Assembly: GCF_022682495.2 (NCBI RefSeq) | Contig: NW_026527577.1 | Span: 62,001 to 126,000 of the forward strand | Direction: 5' to 3' | DNA length: 64,000 nucleotides | From: Desmodus rotundus | Taxonomy: Eukaryota; Chordata; Mammalia; Chiroptera; Phyllostomidae | In this document: positions 61,769-64,000 of the stretch, piece after piece | How the letters are laid out: the number at the start of each line of letters is the position of its first letter | Position numbering within the stretch: position 1 is the stretch's first letter | The notes under the pieces: model-generated | What the model was told of the DNA's origin: nothing | The model's database searches: none | Seen by the model: the letters and a program-made list of their open reading frames with translations, nothing else | Made by a program: the position numbers and the translations under genes

Positions 61769-63641
61769 TTTGTTTTCCTGTATCAATAATGTCATTCCCA
61801 TTCCTCTTCCTATACCACCCTTACCTCCTCCGGTCTATTTTGCTCCTATCATTAATGTTTCTTATTCCCTGTACCTTTTCCCCCGTTGTCGGTCCACCCC
61901 CTCCCGCTAATAACCCTCCATATTACCTCCATTTCTGCCATTCAGTTCCTGTTGGAATTGTCTTCGTAGTGTGTTTTTATTTTTGCTTTTAAGGTTAGGT
62001 TGTTGATAGATGTGACTTTGCTGCCATTTTATTCGCATTTTTTTTTTTTTACCTTCTTTTTCCTTAGGCAACTTTCTGTATCTTTTCATATAATAAGGGC
62101 TTGGAGATGATGAACTCCTTTAAATTGAACTTGTCTGGGCAGCACTTTATCTGCCCGAGCGTTCGAAAAGACAGCTTTGCTGGATAGAACAATCTTGGAT
62201 GGAGTTCCTTGCATTTCATCACTTGGGATACTTCTTCCCAGCCCTTTCTTGCCTCCAATGTTTCTGTTGAGAAATCAGCTGACAATCTTTTCGGAATTCC
62301 TTTGTAGGTAACTGTCTCCTTATCTCTTGCAGCTTCTCAGATTCTCTCCTTATCTTTAATCTCGGACAAAGTAATTGTGCTGTGCCTTGGTTGTTCCTCT
62401 TTGGGTCCAACTGCCTTGGGACTCTCTGGGCTTCCTGGACTTCCTGGAAGGCTGTTTCTTGTGCCAGATAGGGGAAGTTGTCCTTCATTCACTTTTCAAA
62501 GAATGTCTCCATTTCTTGTTCTTCCTCTTGTCCTCCTGCCACCACTATGATTTGGATGTTGGACCACTTAGAATTACCCTGGAGGTTCCTAAGACTCTCC
62601 TCAATGATTTGAATCGTTGTTTCTTCATTCTGTTCTGGTTGAATGTGTTTTTCTTCCTTCTGCTCCAAACTGTTCGTCTCAGTCCCGCTTTCCTTCCCGT
62701 CCGTGTTGGTTCCCTGAACATGTTCCTCTATTTCACTTTTCCTAGGCTGCACTTGTTCCTCTATGTTGTGACCATACTCAGCCAATTGCTGAGCATCACA
62801 ACGACCAGCATTTGGAACTGTGCCTCTGGTAGGTTGGCTAACCCTTCATCACTTAGCTGCATTTTTGTCGGAGCTTTGATCTCTTCTTTCATTTGGGCCA
62901 TGTGTTTTTGGTTGTTTGTTTCAGAGTGCCTCTTATGTGGTAATGGGCAGAGCCTTAGGGTTTCATTAGGGCAGCCCACCTGGCCGTGCTGTGAGCCGTA
63001 TTTTGGGGAGGGGTGTGACAGGGAACGATGCTGCTTGCCTAGCTCTCTGCTGGCTTTCAGTCACTTCCCCTACTACCCACAATCAAAACAGTCCCATGTG
63101 AAGCTGATTCGCAGGGGAGTGGTTTTGTATACGTTCTCGGACTCTGTGTGTCTCTCCAAGGAACTCTCCTGTGAGGCTGAGAGTGTTCTGTGCTGCTGCA
63201 AACCCCTCAGGTGTTTCCCAGCAGAGGTTTGAGGTTTTATTTAGCTGCGCTGGAGCCCTGGCTTGCGTCGTCCATTTCGCTCCACCGTTGTTCATCTCCA
63301 TTGATCTGCTAGCAAATATGCTACCCCTCGCTCTGGAGCTGCTGCCTTGCCTGGTCCACCAGCCACCTGTCTGCCAGGGCCGCCTCTCCCGTCGCAGTTC
63401 TCCAGCCACCTTCCTGCTGCGAGTCCTCTCCACCCCTACTTGCCGCTTCTACCCCTCCTACTGGTCTGTGTGAATGTTTAGTCTGTAACTCCTTGGTTGT
63501 TGGACTCTCATCCAGTTCCATTTTCTGCCAGTTTCTGGCTGGTTTTTGTTTTTAAATTCATTGCTCTCCTTGTTTTGGCTGTGTGAGGAGGGAAAGGGCA
63601 TCTACGTATGCCTGTGTCTTCGCCAGAGGTGACTCTAGTGT
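61769..63641 (-). mobile_element. LINE-1 ORF1-type (half-L1/HAL1-like) element, unit 3
   Basis: Counterpart of 27240-29110; it shares the ORF1 stop (62489-62491) and frameshift with the other units, and has a longer T-run near 62040-62051. Confidence 0.78.
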
Positions 63642-63938
63642 CTTTCCAATGGTACTGCAATTTGTTGAGGGAGGAAATATTTATTACTATTTCCATAAAG
63701 CCTAGAATTATTGGGTGGATAGTTACTGTTTCCAAATAACATTTTCTCACTGAGACTTCAAAACCATTTCTTGGACGAAGTATAATTTATTTTATTTTGC
63801 CAATCAGAAACTTGAGGCTCAAAGAGATACAAAATTATTCAAAGCTGCATCACGAGACTGTGATGAAGGCAGTCCCGGGTGCCTCCAAAGCCCTACTTTT
63901 CTTCACCATAGCGTAGAGGTAAGGGATATTTAGCCCTC

Positions 63939-64000
63939 CCAGGTGTGGCTACATCGGTTTTGTGTCACCCTACACAGTCAGAAGGTGCTGGTTTGATTGC
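63939..64000 (+). mobile_element. VES-like bat SINE, unit 3 (cut by window end)
   Basis: The first 62 bp of the element corresponding to 29408-29596. Confidence 0.7.

Overview
This is mammalian nuclear DNA, most likely from a bat. Two SINE fragments in the repeated unit (about 20954-21080 and 29408-29596, with copies in the other units) read like the tRNA-derived VES family of bats. The window also holds many LINE-1 3' ends of the placental type, a LINE-1 5'UTR-ORF1 (half-L1 type) element, a MER5A-like DNA transposon remnant and two solo LTRs. There is no operon, ribosome-binding-site or other prokaryotic organisation, and almost all open frames are chance or repeat-derived.

Layout. Positions 1-12711 are a unique left flank with no convincing gene. 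It contains a mariner-like remnant, a CACGTG-rich minisatellite (about 1449-1930), an intact solo LTR on the minus strand (3225-3744) with a 5-bp target-site duplication, an inverted pair of old L1 tails (about 6600-6958), a MER5A-like element (8290-8510), several diverged local duplicates, an old L1 ORF2 fragment (about 10320-10640) and a perfect 24-bp hairpin (12020-12073). From 12712 onward the window is a tandem array of one unit of about 17.26 kb: unit 1 at 12712-30396 (17685 bp, longer because of a solo LTR), unit 2 at 30397-47659 (17263 bp) and unit 3 from 47660 to the window end (incomplete). The array runs off the right edge, so the true copy number is unknown.

The only well-supported gene is present once per unit, on the minus strand. 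It is a UBE2D-class (UbcH5-like) ubiquitin-conjugating enzyme derived from a retrocopy: the whole catalytic fold lies in one exon. It has gained a short upstream coding exon that encodes a glutamate-rich N-terminal extension, a 208-bp intron with canonical splice sites, a promoter-like stretch with CCAAT and a full CRE palindrome, and a nearby AATAAA. All three copies (18673-19450, 35962-36739, 53226-54003) are intact, predict 189 residues, and keep the catalytic Cys and HPN motif. Units 1 and 2 encode the same protein; unit 3 differs at two residues. All copies carry His where UBE2D has the active-site-gate Asp117, and Ile-Met in place of Ala-Leu after the E3-contacting Ser-Pro.

The units differ at scattered sites in a mosaic fashion (unit 3 sometimes matches unit 1 and sometimes unit 2). 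That fits exchange or gene conversion between real paralogues. A solo LTR at 17160-17581 occurs only in unit 1, while units 2 and 3 keep the empty site. Most of each unit is old repeat DNA. An amplified, promoter-equipped retrogene in L1-rich tandem repeats resembles mammalian sex-chromosome ampliconic germline genes, but chromosome and expression cannot be read from this window.
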